Assembly: GCA_037102815.1 (NCBI GenBank)
Contig: BTPP01000006.1
Location: 1,736,001 to 1,800,000, forward strand
DNA length: 64,000 bases
Source of the DNA: Neurospora intermedia
Taxonomy: Eukaryota; Ascomycota; Sordariomycetes; Sordariales; Sordariaceae
Direction: 5' to 3'
Part shown: one piece after another, positions 1 through 10,843 of the stretch
How positions within the stretch are numbered: the stretch's first letter is position 1
How the letters are laid out: each line of letters opens with the position of its first letter
Program-made: the position numbers and the translations under genes
Notes under the pieces: model-generated
The model's input: only the letters and a program-made list of their open reading frames with translations
What the model was told of the DNA's origin: nothing
Database searches by the model: none

Positions 1-3000
1 GGCATGGCGGCATTGGCATAGCACCTTGAGGGTGCGATTCCCGAGTCTGCTTGCACTCCACCGGCGGACTGACTCGACAAGCAACCTCCTCGCTAGGACG
101 TATGAGATGCTGCCGCGCAAACCCGCTTTCTGGCTTCTTGTTGGGTCCAACACGCACGTGCAGTGCAGCCGAGTCTGCGCTTTTGTGACAGACTGCTTGC
201 AGTTATGTACTATCGCCATGCGACCGCCGTTGGAACTATCGGTGAAGAGACATGACCGAGAAGGATGGCTGCAACGACGGACGGACGCCGAAGCCGGTGA
301 CGTGGTGAACAATGCATTGCCATATATAAATCTGCAAAGTTTTTGCATATTCTCGTTCAAGTGAAAAGGTTTCGAGAAAACAGCATGGTGTCGAGGTGTC
401 ATTCATCTTCCTTTTTGGCTTAGCCTGCCCTGGCTTCCACTTGTTGACACTACACTAGTGTAAAGGTCTTGGCAATGAGACTTCCGAATACCTACATGCA
501 CTTGTAGTTCGTTTTCTGGGACGACTACCCGTTGAGAAAACCTCACCTCCAATCGGGAGCAGGAACCAACCAGACCTGCATCAAAGACCGGCTCGGGATA
601 GTAAGCTATTGGCTAACACCCCAAGCTCCATCGGCGACAGCCCTCTCTCGACATTGGACATCAACGCAGCAAACAATACCTACCCAGGCGCCATCAGTAG
701 GGCAGCAGAGCATACGGCGTACATCATCGACAAACTGCTCAATAACAATGTGGTGTGTGAGTCGCCTTGTTGATGGGACGGATGATGGACACTGGTGAGA
801 GTCTTCAATCGCCCGATATCCATTTCGTGCGCAGGACTTTGATCATTTCCTTCAAACTTGGGAATTGGAATGAAGCACACCTCCTCGTAATCAAACTCTG
901 AAAAACTTTTTCTGTGTTTTTGTCGAAAAAGAAACCAAGTCGCTGGGGTGTGTGGCATGTTGAGCCAGGGTTGATGGGAAAAGCCTCCGGAAAGTCACCA
1001 TGCGGAATTGATGTTCAAGCACAGGGGAGGGGCGTGTGGTTTCCAAGAGCCGACCACCAGGCCGGGGATAAGGTGAGCATCAGCAAGGTGTGCATCAGCA
1101 AGGTGTGCAGCGAATAGCAAAGCCCATGTGTAACAGGCTGCAGAGAGATATGTCCACCACGAGAAAAATGGCCCTCACCTGTGGTCGCAATGCCGTTGAC
1201 GTTGAACAGAGCCGACCGTATCAATGCACTGTATGGTGTACAGGCCTGACAGCAAGGCCTTGGTGGAATCATGCCATACCTTGGAAGGAAATGAAGGTAA
1301 TAGATGGACTGGAGGTTGGAAGACATTATGGTGCTCGCCTTGAGGAAGCATGCTCTTTCCTGGGGAACAGCAGCGTCTTTTTCGTTTAGGAGAAGTGCAC
1401 TCTGTTCGGTGAGTGTGTTGCGACTTGTTCACTGGGAGCTTTGTGAATGGCGTAGAGGTATTCGATTGTGGAAGTCTGATGTCGAATCTTCACGGTTAGC
1501 GTTAACACGACAGCGTGATACGGGGCAAGCTCTGTCATATCCGTGGCTCCAGCGATACACGGATCCCAAACTGCGCTAGACGAAGATCAAAAGGTCCGGG
1601 TTGAGGGCCAACCACATCCGGTCGACAGTGAGGCTCATGTTGTACTTCCAGCTGGGTTAGTGCCGAGCTTCAGGCCCCCTGGGTCCTTCAGCTGATCACG
1701 GAGTGCAGTCAAGGGGAACACTTCCTATTCGTCGCTCCTCGACGATAGAGCAAAACTCCATCACATTTAAGGTATTCAGGGGAGATCAACACTGGTGTCG
1801 TGTAAGTCGCAAGGATTACCTCCCGTGCTTCCCCGTCGTTGGTTATTCGCCACAAGGAGGAGGGCTCCTGGCTAGGAGCGCTCTCTTATTCACACAAACC
1901 CACGGAATGAGATGAGTGCACAGAGGACACGGTGACAGCTTTGAAACAGGGAAGAGCTCTTGTGCCGAGATATCAGCCAACCCGAGACAGCTTCAAAAAT
2001 AAGAGGGAGGCTGGACTAGTGGCGACTGGACCATTGAAGGTTGATCGAGCTATTACCATATCTGTCAATCTTAGCACTGTAGATACGGCGTGCTAAATCG
2101 AACAAGCAGGTAGAGCATGGTAGCTTCAATATTTGTTCCATACATTGACCACAAAAGGTTAGCAGGAAATCAGACTGAGCGGTGGGGGGGATACACATGC
2201 ATGTGGTTTTGGGGGCATGCAGGCCAGCCACGTGCAGACGAACACTCGCAAGCACAAGGGCAAACTGGGGAGTCTGGGGCGAGCTTTGGACTTCAGCCTA
2301 ACTGCGTTGCTACGCAAGGAAAAGGCTGACGACCGTTCTCCATGGCCCGTACATCTGGCCGCCTCAATCTCGCATTTGTGATGGATAAACTGGAGGTGGG
2401 TTGGAAGAATTGATGGCCTTGGCGAATCCCAGGCGTTGATGCTGTGTGGAAGGCTGATGTACACATGATGGCTTCTTTTGGTCAAGGGTCACGGTGGTTG
2501 CCGTGATGGTTGCAACCACTATCTCGAAGAGACTTGCCCGTGCCCATCCGACAGACTAGGCAGAGGTAGTTTCACGTTCATTTTTCGTCAAGTCGTTGAA
2601 TGCTTGGGAATCAACGGTGAGCTCAAGGAAAGTCTTCCACAATCCCGCTGCTCATCTGTCTGCGGCGGGGAACTCCTGCCGTTCCTAAACGATGAACGTG
2701 TCAACCGTGGAAGGGGCGACTCACACAAGAGGCGAGAGACACGGAGAAACGTCAGCAGCCATGGCAGCTTGCGCTTTCTCGCTGTGCTTACATATCTCGA
2801 AGAAAGTCCCCGTTCCTGCCGGATTCAACCTCCATCGATTTCCCGGACCTTCTACTTTCTTGTCTCGTCTGGTTAGTGGTTTGCTGGTCGAATGTTGGTC
2901 AACCAAACTAAACTCGCACACCTGTCTTGGCCACAGTGTACAGCCTACTTCCAAAATAATTCTTACCAATCGCGAAGCCATTTTAGTTGCTTTGCATTCA

Positions 3001-4039
3001 ATTTGAATCAACTACTTCGGCGACTCGGTGCCCAGCATTTCGGGTGTCCGGGCGCCCTCCCTTTCTTCGACATCTTTGATTGCCTACTTTCTATCCGAGC
3101 CGGAGTGCAACACCAGACAGCTTCGTAATGGACGAAGGCGAAAAATTTTCACGGACGTGAATACTGGAAGCAACCAGTTACTCCCTGCGGCGACGTTGAG
3201 CATCTTCGCTCAGACCGAGTCTCAATCTCGCTTATACTTCAACGATCGGCGCGCATTGGACGGGATTGGGGGCTGGAAACTGTCCATCATCAGGAATCCG
3301 GGGGGCGCTTCAAGGGCAATTTAGCGTTTGTTGTGCAAATTTCAGGGGCCCCCGGGAAGGTCGAAACCCGGTAGATTGGACGGCGATTGTTGAGGGATTC
3401 ACGCGAGAGATCCAACAGGCTCCATTCCTTCTCATACGACGTTTCGAAGTGCTTCTTTTTTGCACGCTGGAGTCTGCCTGTCGATCAGAAGAAGCACACA
3501 AGGAACGAATCCAAGTTATCGTCGCCCACACAGTCGGTCTATTTTGGAGACAGCTGAAGGAGGCAACGGCATCATTGAGTCAGAGGCTATCGCCAGACCA
3601 GTCCTATCAGCGGCTCTTCTCTCTCCAGGCATTCAGGTTTGGCAGTCTCGGACAGAGAGTGAGTGAGGTGCTGGTAACGCATCGATGCATGACTGGCTCA
3701 AAATCCAGTGCCATCCAGTCACAGTGTGACAGAACGTAGTCGGGGGGTGTGGTTCCTTCTGGCAATGTGCTCATAAGCGTCTTCCCACCACCACGAAAAA
3801 AGTGACTAATCCCAAGCAGGCTACTGCAACTGCGTGGCTGGCTACGTACCCCATCTATAGACACGCCCCCTCCACATCAACCGGGGGCAGAGCTGCAGAG
3901 AGCGACAGGGCTCGAAAAATTGAATTGGTTCACATCCCTGGTCTATGACTCTTGGCGCAAGCCTCCTTGCCAAGTCGTCCCGCCCTCTCCGCGCAAGCAG
4001 CCGGAGCTTCTCACCTTTGCCCGGTTTGGCTCAGTTCAA
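1..4039. other. Gene-poor stretch, no supported gene
   Basis: No reading frame here has convincing coding character. All are short, overlap on both strands, and show no recognisable domain or consistent splice pattern. A 15-nt word (cagcaaggtgtgcat) is directly repeated at about 1080-1108. The stretch ends at a TATA-like word (tttataaag, 4041-4049) that probably belongs to the promoter of the gene starting at 4567. A small spliced gene cannot be excluded. Confidence 0.5.
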
Positions 4040-4566
4040 GTTTATAAAGTTCGCCAACCACCCGTTTCACACCACTCTTGAGTGACATCTCTGGCTCCTG
4101 TCTGCCAATTCACACGCCTTCCCGCCGCAACGGCTTTCCAACCGCGGATTTCCACGACATCCTCCCCAGCTGTCATCCAATCTGGAGCGCAGCCGGATCC
4201 ACAATTATCCACACGCTTGCAGTCAAGGTCGATCTAGACTTGGTTGCATCATCCCAGGAATTCTGCACCGGGGATCATCGACACACATATCACCATACTC
4301 TTGACATGTTGGAAAGCAGACGACGCTTCTCCTTTCTTCATCTCACTATCGACCGCATACCCAGGTGACGGGTTCCATCTCCTCCGCGTCACGACATCAG
4401 GCGCGATTTTTGCTTCGATTCAGGATTGCCAGGGAAATACATGCAGCAATAAAGAGCAAGGATCTCAGTTGAAACAAAGGGAAGAGGAGCTAGCAACTTG
4501 TTGCTGTTGAGGTTCAGGAAAAGGATTATTTCATTTGGTCGGAAAGAAAAGGACATCATCGACAAC
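4040..4566 (+). promoter_or_regulatory. Promoter and uORF-bearing leader of the gp1-like gene
   Basis: A TATA-like word at 4041-4049 is followed by about 520 nt before the start codon at 4567. The leader holds two short upstream frames: 4306-4368 (20 codons plus stop, beginning MLESRRRF) and 4441-4452 (ATG CAG CAA TAA). If the transcript starts near the TATA-like word, scanning ribosomes would meet both, which suggests translational damping. A GT that could serve as a splice donor (CCCAG/GTGACG, 4361-4370) might remove part of the leader. The transcription start is inferred. Confidence 0.4.
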
Positions 4567-5829
4567 ATGGCCGCTTATTCACCCTACGAGTCTACCCGGT
4601 ACCGGGACGTCTACGCCCACTACGACGAGGACAGGTTCGCCAGTGCCTCGACAACACCTTCGCCCCGGCAACCGGCATACTTCACCGAGCTTCCTCCCCG
4701 ACCACAACGACCGGCCACACGGGCTCACTTCCGGTCCGGCAGTGTCAGCGGCTACACCAACGCCTACAGCAGCCCTCGCGGCTCCTTCTCTCCCCGCTAC
4801 ACCAGCGACGGCCACTATGCCACTGCCAATGTGAGTCACTCGCGGTCATCGCGCAAGCAAAGCTTCTCGGTCCCTCGCTCCATCCCCAAGCGTGAGCGGC
4901 GAAGTTCCTATTCCTACAATTATCGGGCTTCGGACTCCTATGGAGAATCCGACGAAGACGAGCTGGACCGGCTGGTGATGGACGGCTTCGCCTACATGCA
5001 GCCTCTCCAATCGAGATTCGACCGATACAGCACTCGGGATTACTTTACTGTCGATGCTGGTGGACAAGGGACTGATTACCACTACTATGCACAGACCGGT
5101 CCGCACCGCGATTACTATGACAGAGAGTCCGCGTTTCCTTCCGCCAAGTACGACTCGGACCGGACGGACCGCAGACCTCTCGCAGGACAACGTCGCAGTT
5201 CCACATCACATGCAGTCCCCCAGCGCCCCCAGACAGCCAGGCCCGCCACCTCCTCCCACAAGAAGCCTCCACCGCCGACACGTGTGGCGACCGAGGAAGA
5301 TGCCAAAAACTGGAAGATCCCTCCCGGATATTCGTTGAAGAACTGGGACCCCACGGAGGAGCCTATCTTGCTGCTTGGGAGTGTCTTTGATGCCAACTCC
5401 CTTGGCAAATGGATCTATGACTGGACTGTCTACCACCATGGTCCCGCTACTCCTATCTCTGAGATGGCTGGAGAGTTGTGGCTGCTCCTGATCCAGCTGG
5501 CCGGAAAAATCAAGCGTGCCGATCAATGTATCGACAAGGTCCGTTCCAAGGAGAACAAGGAGATCCTCCAAGAGTTCATGGACGCCGGTGACCGCCTTAC
5601 CGACAAGCTTCGCAAGCTTCTCAAGGCCTGCGAGGCTCCCATGCTTCGCTCTACCGCCAAGCAACGGAGCTCTTCGCTCGGCAAGGGCGCAGGCGTTGAG
5701 TTTGTCGACACGCTTTTTGGATATGAGCGGGAGCTGGATAAGACGGAGAAGTTCATGTCCCAGGTCCGTCTGTGGAATCTCCGCTTCGACGCGAACTGCG
5801 AGGAAATCCTTCGCAACCCGACCGCTTAA
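4567..5829 (+). CDS. Conserved fungal protein of the 'vegetative cell wall protein gp1'-like family
   Basis: A single exon of 420 codons. The start chosen is ATG 4567 in good context (GACAACATGG); the frame stays open upstream only by way of non-ATG codons. Residues 1 to about 245 are disordered and rich in Ser, Tyr, Arg and Pro (many RYS/YSP words and polyproline PPPPTR near 260). Residues about 265-420 are a compact helical domain starting KNWKIPPGYSLKNWDPTEEP and ending in charged helices (FGYERELDKTEKFMSQVRLWN). I recall this C-terminal domain as widespread in filamentous ascomycetes under the misleading name 'vegetative cell wall protein gp1'. There is no signal peptide or membrane segment, so a wall location is not supported and the protein is probably cytoplasmic or cortical. 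The molecular function is unknown. Long antisense frames over the gene are shadows of its GC-rich codons. Confidence 0.85.
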   Translation: MAAYSPYESTRYRDVYAHYDEDRFASASTTPSPRQPAYFTELPPRPQRPATRAHFRSGSVSGYTNAYSSPRGSFSPRYTSDGHYATANVSHSRSSRKQSFSVPRSIPKRERRSSYSYNYRASDSYGESDEDELDRLVMDGFAYMQPLQSRFDRYSTRDYFTVDAGGQGTDYHYYAQTGPHRDYYDRESAFPSAKYDSDRTDRRPLAGQRRSSTSHAVPQRPQTARPATSSHKKPPPPTRVATEEDAKNWKIPPGYSLKNWDPTEEPILLLGSVFDANSLGKWIYDWTVYHHGPATPISEMAGELWLLLIQLAGKIKRADQCIDKVRSKENKEILQEFMDAGDRLTDKLRKLLKACEAPMLRSTAKQRSSSLGKGAGVEFVDTLFGYERELDKTEKFMSQVRLWNLRFDANCEEILRNPTA

Positions 5830-7265
5830 TCCTCTCTCATATTCACCTCTCAATAATTCGAAGATATACCCTCCGACAAGATTGGATGTAAGATAATGGG
5901 GAGGAGTCCAGCAGCAACGGCAACAACAACAACAAGGACAACATCAAGAACAATAACAACAACAGCGGGGCGGTCATCAGACGCGACACCCATTTTCCAT
6001 CAATGATACCCAAGACCGCCATTTTTTTTGCGGCGCGGCGTGATGAAAAAAACCACGGCCCGCCCAAAGTCCACTTTACGCAAAGGAAAGAAATGGATGG
6101 GGAAACGATTTAATAGCAGTCAGTGAGGAACTGCATTACACGAAACTTAGGTTGTGCAAGGAACTCAAAAGTTTGAATGGGTTTTATGCGGAGGACGAAA
6201 ATTTACCTCTATCAAGTATCCCCCTATGTAATCACTGTGTTTGTGGTATTCTTTTTTTTTTTTTCTTTTTCACTTCAGTTCACTCTGGTTTTGGATGTCA
6301 AAAAAGTTGGGTTGGCGAGTTTGCTTTTGTTGTCTTTCTGTCGCATCACACTGGGCTGTGATGCCATGCCTTCGATCGCTTTTTGTTTTACAGGTTGTTA
6401 AATGACAATGCTCACACAATTTCATGGAGCCGTCACTGTTATCTTTTCTTTTTACTTTTTTTTTCTCTTTTTTTTTCTTTTGAATAATCAGCTCCAATGG
6501 GGATCACAGGATGGATATACCCAACATTTCACTTTTTCTTTCCTTTTCAAGTCAGGAACGAACAAATAGAATATCAGTGCGGATGGATAGAGAAGGAATG
6601 GCAATGGAGGAGGGTATCAGGGTCGCATCAACCCTCTCCTCCCAACAATGTAGCTAGCTTGTATTAATTCACCACACACACACAACTCGACATGATTTTT
6701 TGTCAAACTTGCTTATGTTCCAAAACTGTCGCCTCACGGTCTGTGAACCCGTGTGAAATCTCATGTCACGCACACCCGGAGATTGGCGTGACGTCTCATC
6801 ACAGGTCGAGAAATTCCGTTTGTGCTGCCGTGCTGCCGTTCGTAGCAAACCATTGCACGCAGGCATGCCGTGCCCTAGGAAAATCTCTACGACATGAAAG
6901 ATGATGCCTCATTTGCCAGACCCATTCCATGGGATTCATGATACCAACAAAGTAGAGGTATCTGTTTGACCACAGCGGTAGAGCGCGCACTTGACACAAC
7001 CTCTGTGGTTCCTTGCGCACATACATACATACACCAGGCAAGAACCCCCGAGCCGCTTATGACTGGCACGACGGCAATCTCAGAAAATTTTGGTGCCCGC
7101 GTGTGTGTTTCGGTTACGAAGCGCGCCTGCTGTTTGGTCACAGACGGGAGGGGGAAAATGAGCATGGAATGGCAGAAGCAATTCTGGGGTGTCAGAGTTA
7201 GACATTCCAGTCCTCCCCTTTTTCTTGCCCTTGTTTGTCACCCGCCTTCACTAGAAACCAGGGAG

Positions 7266-7303
<38 letters not shown>

Positions 7304-10300
7304 CAAAGGCGCGGGTGATTTCAAGCTGTCCATTTTAATTTGTTCAGCCTTGTTGTGGAAGGTGGTCATGCACTGTGAGTGGACAAGTGTATGCATGCGG
7401 AAGAATTGATTCAAGTTGTGTTGTGAATGATGTGATCAGTGTCGGTCAGACTTGGCTTACTCACTGCTTCACCTGTCCGTGGAATCACTACTATCAACCT
7501 TGAACAACCTCATTCCTTCCCCTTTTGTTGATCGAGGTAGTGTAGACGGGAGGTAGTGCAATCCGGAGGAGGTGGTCGGCGAACTGAAGGGGGTCGGTCC
7601 ACTGAGGTGTTTGAGGCTACGAAGGGATCAACATCGGGCTCACACACTTGGCGGCCGCCCTCGGAGGGGGAGGGCGGTAGGCTACACTAACTACAGACCG
7701 CACACTCACACCTCCCTGTTCTCCCTTGTAACAATACTTTCCGTGTGTGTGACGCCTGCTTTAGATTTTCCATATGTATCGCCATAAATTTCCACGGCTG
7801 GATGGAACGATGTCTTTCATCATCGGCTGCAAGTCGAACCCAAAACCTTGGAAGTGCGAATTCAATAATTTTCAAGGAGAGAAGTGGAAGCCTGGATGGA
7901 AGGAGAAGGTTGAGTGGATACCCTCCCGGTAAAGTGGGCAGAGTGGATCTCTGCTTGCACTAGTGTGCACTAGTGCAGAACGTCCGTTCAGTGTTCACAC
8001 TCCACAGTCGTCGGGTCCAGTGTGGAAAGAGCTCCGCTGTGGGGTGCGGTCGGGTCCTTCCCGGCTGGTGTCAATTCAGACTTCAACGAAGTTCGCACTG
8101 ACGTTCTCAAGATGGGATGAACACTGTGTGCTGCCTCGCGCTCCAGTCCGTCGTCGCAGGGCTCTTTCCGACTCTAGGTATTTCTCCAGGGCCCTTTTGG
8201 CGGCTCTTGCGGTTGTGTTTCTTTTCAGTGGAGTAAGCAGGGTCGGGGACTGCGGCGGCGGGAGCTGGCGAGCTGGGCCACAGAAGATGGCCGCAGGAGG
8301 TTTTCAGCGCTTTGGGCTTGATCCTGGCGCGGGGGGGAGGGGGGTTGCAGTTCACAGCGAGGGGCAATTCTGGGGTGCACGGCCGATATCTTCTTTCCCT
8401 TTGCGGTTTCCTTCTTGGAATTTAGTCGCCGTCTGAGCATCCACTCACTTCTTGTCATGGAACTTGACCGAAAATTTCCATGGTCTCGTTGTCTGAGTTC
8501 CAATTCCTTCATGATCCCCTGTGGCAGTTTGATAATCAACACGTTCAACCGGAGGGCGCAAACAGAAACAAACACCCGGCGAAGCCTTTCCGTCATCGAC
8601 TGCGCCTCGCTTCCCCTTAGGCCTGTCTGCCTTCAATGACATTCACGTTGCGGTGTGAATGCTGTCATGAAAGCCCCCTGGTTGGACTCGGAATGAAAGG
8701 CTTCCCTAGTGACTTCCACGGGAGCATGCAAAGCCACGGGTAGGGGGTACAGGTATGCATGCCGTTGTCCGCTCACCACATTGATATATCAGCTCGGTAC
8801 GACGTCAAAACATGGGAAACGAACGAGTCGAACGAACGAGGCACCCATGTTCTGCGGGTTCAGGCTCAGCCACTTCCTGCTTTAGCTTCCTTCGCCGGGT
8901 GTCTGCCGACACTTTACTGCCGAATCCCGACCCTGTTGATGACAGCACAGGCCGATATGGCTGCGAGCCTGCCTTGAATGAAAGCCAGAAAACAACGGAG
9001 CAAAGGGCCTTGACCCCTGTGTCCAACGGTTCGAACATCATGCCTCGACATCTCGTTGATCGAGCACGAAGCAACGTTCAGTTCAGTGTGTAAAACTTGG
9101 GGTCCGGGTGTGGGTAGAACAAGGTGTCGTGCCTTCGAAACCCGGTCCGAGGATGCGCCAGTTTGAATATACACATGTGCAACGTGGACGCAAGTGTGGC
9201 GGGCGAACAAAGAGTTTGCTTTCCCTAGTTCATACCTCCCGAGCCCTCTCTCGAGTACCCTTTACGACCCATCTACGTATACAATCGAGGTGCAAACAAT
9301 CTCGTTGAAGAGGAGTGCTGCATGCTTGACAATTCCGCGAGGCTACAAATACACCATCCCAACTGTTTACCGGCTGCATGCGCGGCGCCTTGCAAGTGAC
9401 CTGGCCATGCCATTGATAGTACCCGTTGGCGAGTTCAGGCACATCATGTCCCATTACTTCCTGTGACTCGACCATCAATAGTCATTGTATCACGTCACAC
9501 GACAACCCCTTCTACTGTGGAGGACCGTTGATACGCTACAGTTCGACTGTGCGGAACAGGTGCGCAACCAATATGCCGCTGGGTAGCATTTTGGGGCCTT
9601 CACTTCCTCGGTCTGCTCCTCCAGCCTCCAATCATTGACTACAATAATGTCTCGCCCTCCCACTCAACACTACATCTCGATCATGCCATGACTTACAACT
9701 GTCATCCAAGCATCAGGCAGCCAGCCCTAAGGGAAGCATGGCGGCCCGGACAACATATTGTGCACTTAGTGGTTGCTTCACGATGAACACCATCCTGTCA
9801 TCGTTTTGAATCGCTGTCTGGGCGCATAGCACACAGGCATCCAAGCCGAGCAACACCATAATCGGACCCATTGTTTGATATCTCTGCATCCACATTTCAC
9901 TCAACGTGGCTCAATATCACGTTTTACCCTTGTTTGCTCCCACGATCTTCCCTTGGGGTCGGCAGTTGTACAAATTTGGAACATTGAAATTGTTCCATGC
10001 TAGCTTCCTTCGCGTTCATTTGCTGCCATTTCTCGGGACGGGTGCCTGTTGGCGGTGGTGTGGCCCTTGATGGGCGTAAATTGTCAGGACCAACAATAGC
10101 AAACCTCTTCCAGGATGCTACCTCGTCACCACCTTCTGTGCATTTCGGTACAACCCATGTACCGTCGAGGGTGCCATGTGGGTGTACTGCATAACCTATA
10201 ATCATCACTAATCTATAGTATTGCCATCAAGCGCCTTGCTTACGCCTCCGTCACACTTCCTTGGGTAACAGGCAAGCAACACCAAGTCAGGGGCAGATAT

Positions 10301-10529
10301 CGTGCAAGCTGCATCGAGCAAAGTACAGTTGACAAGCGGCAAAGATGGTAGCAAATTCACATGAAAAGTCTTCAACTACGATGGTATATCATTGTGATTC
10401 ACGATGGGCCGCTCTCCGGGTGTAGCGGCTTATTCTCTGGTACTACTAGAAGCCTAGCTTAAGCACACTCCCCCTCCTACAGGATCTCACGATAGAGCTT
10501 ACGCCTTGCAAACATGTCCTTTATCTTTA
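5830..10529. other. Long gene-poor stretch
   Basis: No supported protein gene in 4.7 kb. The first few hundred bases are the probable 3' UTR of the gene ending at 5829 and carry CAA-rich and pyrimidine-rich runs (about 5910-5970, 6250-6270, 6440-6480). A pure A36 tract lies at 7266-7301. The word TGCACTAGTG occurs twice in tandem at 7956-7976. A minus-strand frame at 8225-8596 (123 codons, ATG start) is the longest candidate but its third-codon positions look non-coding and no domain is visible. Confidence 0.5.
7266..7301 (+). repeat. Homopolymer tract A36
   Basis: An uninterrupted run of 36 adenines in intergenic DNA, read directly. No clear element body lies upstream, so it may be slippage or a retroposed tail. 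It has no coding context. Confidence 0.9.
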
Positions 10530-10843
10530 CGTTCCCACACTCAAACGCCTGTGCAGTCTTGGCGGACGTGTGCGTGTACACACACACACAACTTTTTGGC
10601 AAAACAGACTATCGATGAGATTTTGTTTGCTTATATCTCTATTAAGCGAAGAAATAAAAGAAAATCGACTTGAGATTTGGAATCAGTGTACGTAAGACTA
10701 CTACGAAAATAGTTTTTCTCATAGGATAATTGAAGTTTTTCATTTTCGTTCTTCGTTTCGATGGTCCGTTTTGCCAAAAAGTTGTGTGTGTGTGTACACG
10801 CACACGTCCGCCAAGACTGCACAGGCGTTTGAGTGTGGGAACG
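10530..10843. repeat. Perfect 76-bp inverted repeat (foldback or MITE-like element)
   Basis: The left arm (10530-10605) and right arm (10768-10843) are exact reverse complements over 76 nt. This includes an identical-length (AC)n run and the inner word TTTTTGGCAAAAC. The 162-nt spacer is A+T-rich and weakly symmetrical next to the arms (tatcga versus its diverged complement). Outer ends read CGTTCCCAC and GTGGGAACG. No convincing target-site duplication is seen (left flank ...cttta, right flank atcac...). At 314 bp with long arms it resembles a foldback or miniature inverted-repeat DNA element; a hairpin RNA locus is the alternative. The arms are below the length normally recognised by RIP, which fits their lack of mutation. 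Confidence 0.85.

Noticed and set aside
5206-5853. 215-codon minus-strand frame over the gp1-like gene
   Set aside because: Antisense shadow of a conserved domain; low-complexity product.
8225-8596. 123-codon minus-strand frame
   Set aside because: ATG start but no codon bias, no domain, and overlapping open frames on both strands.
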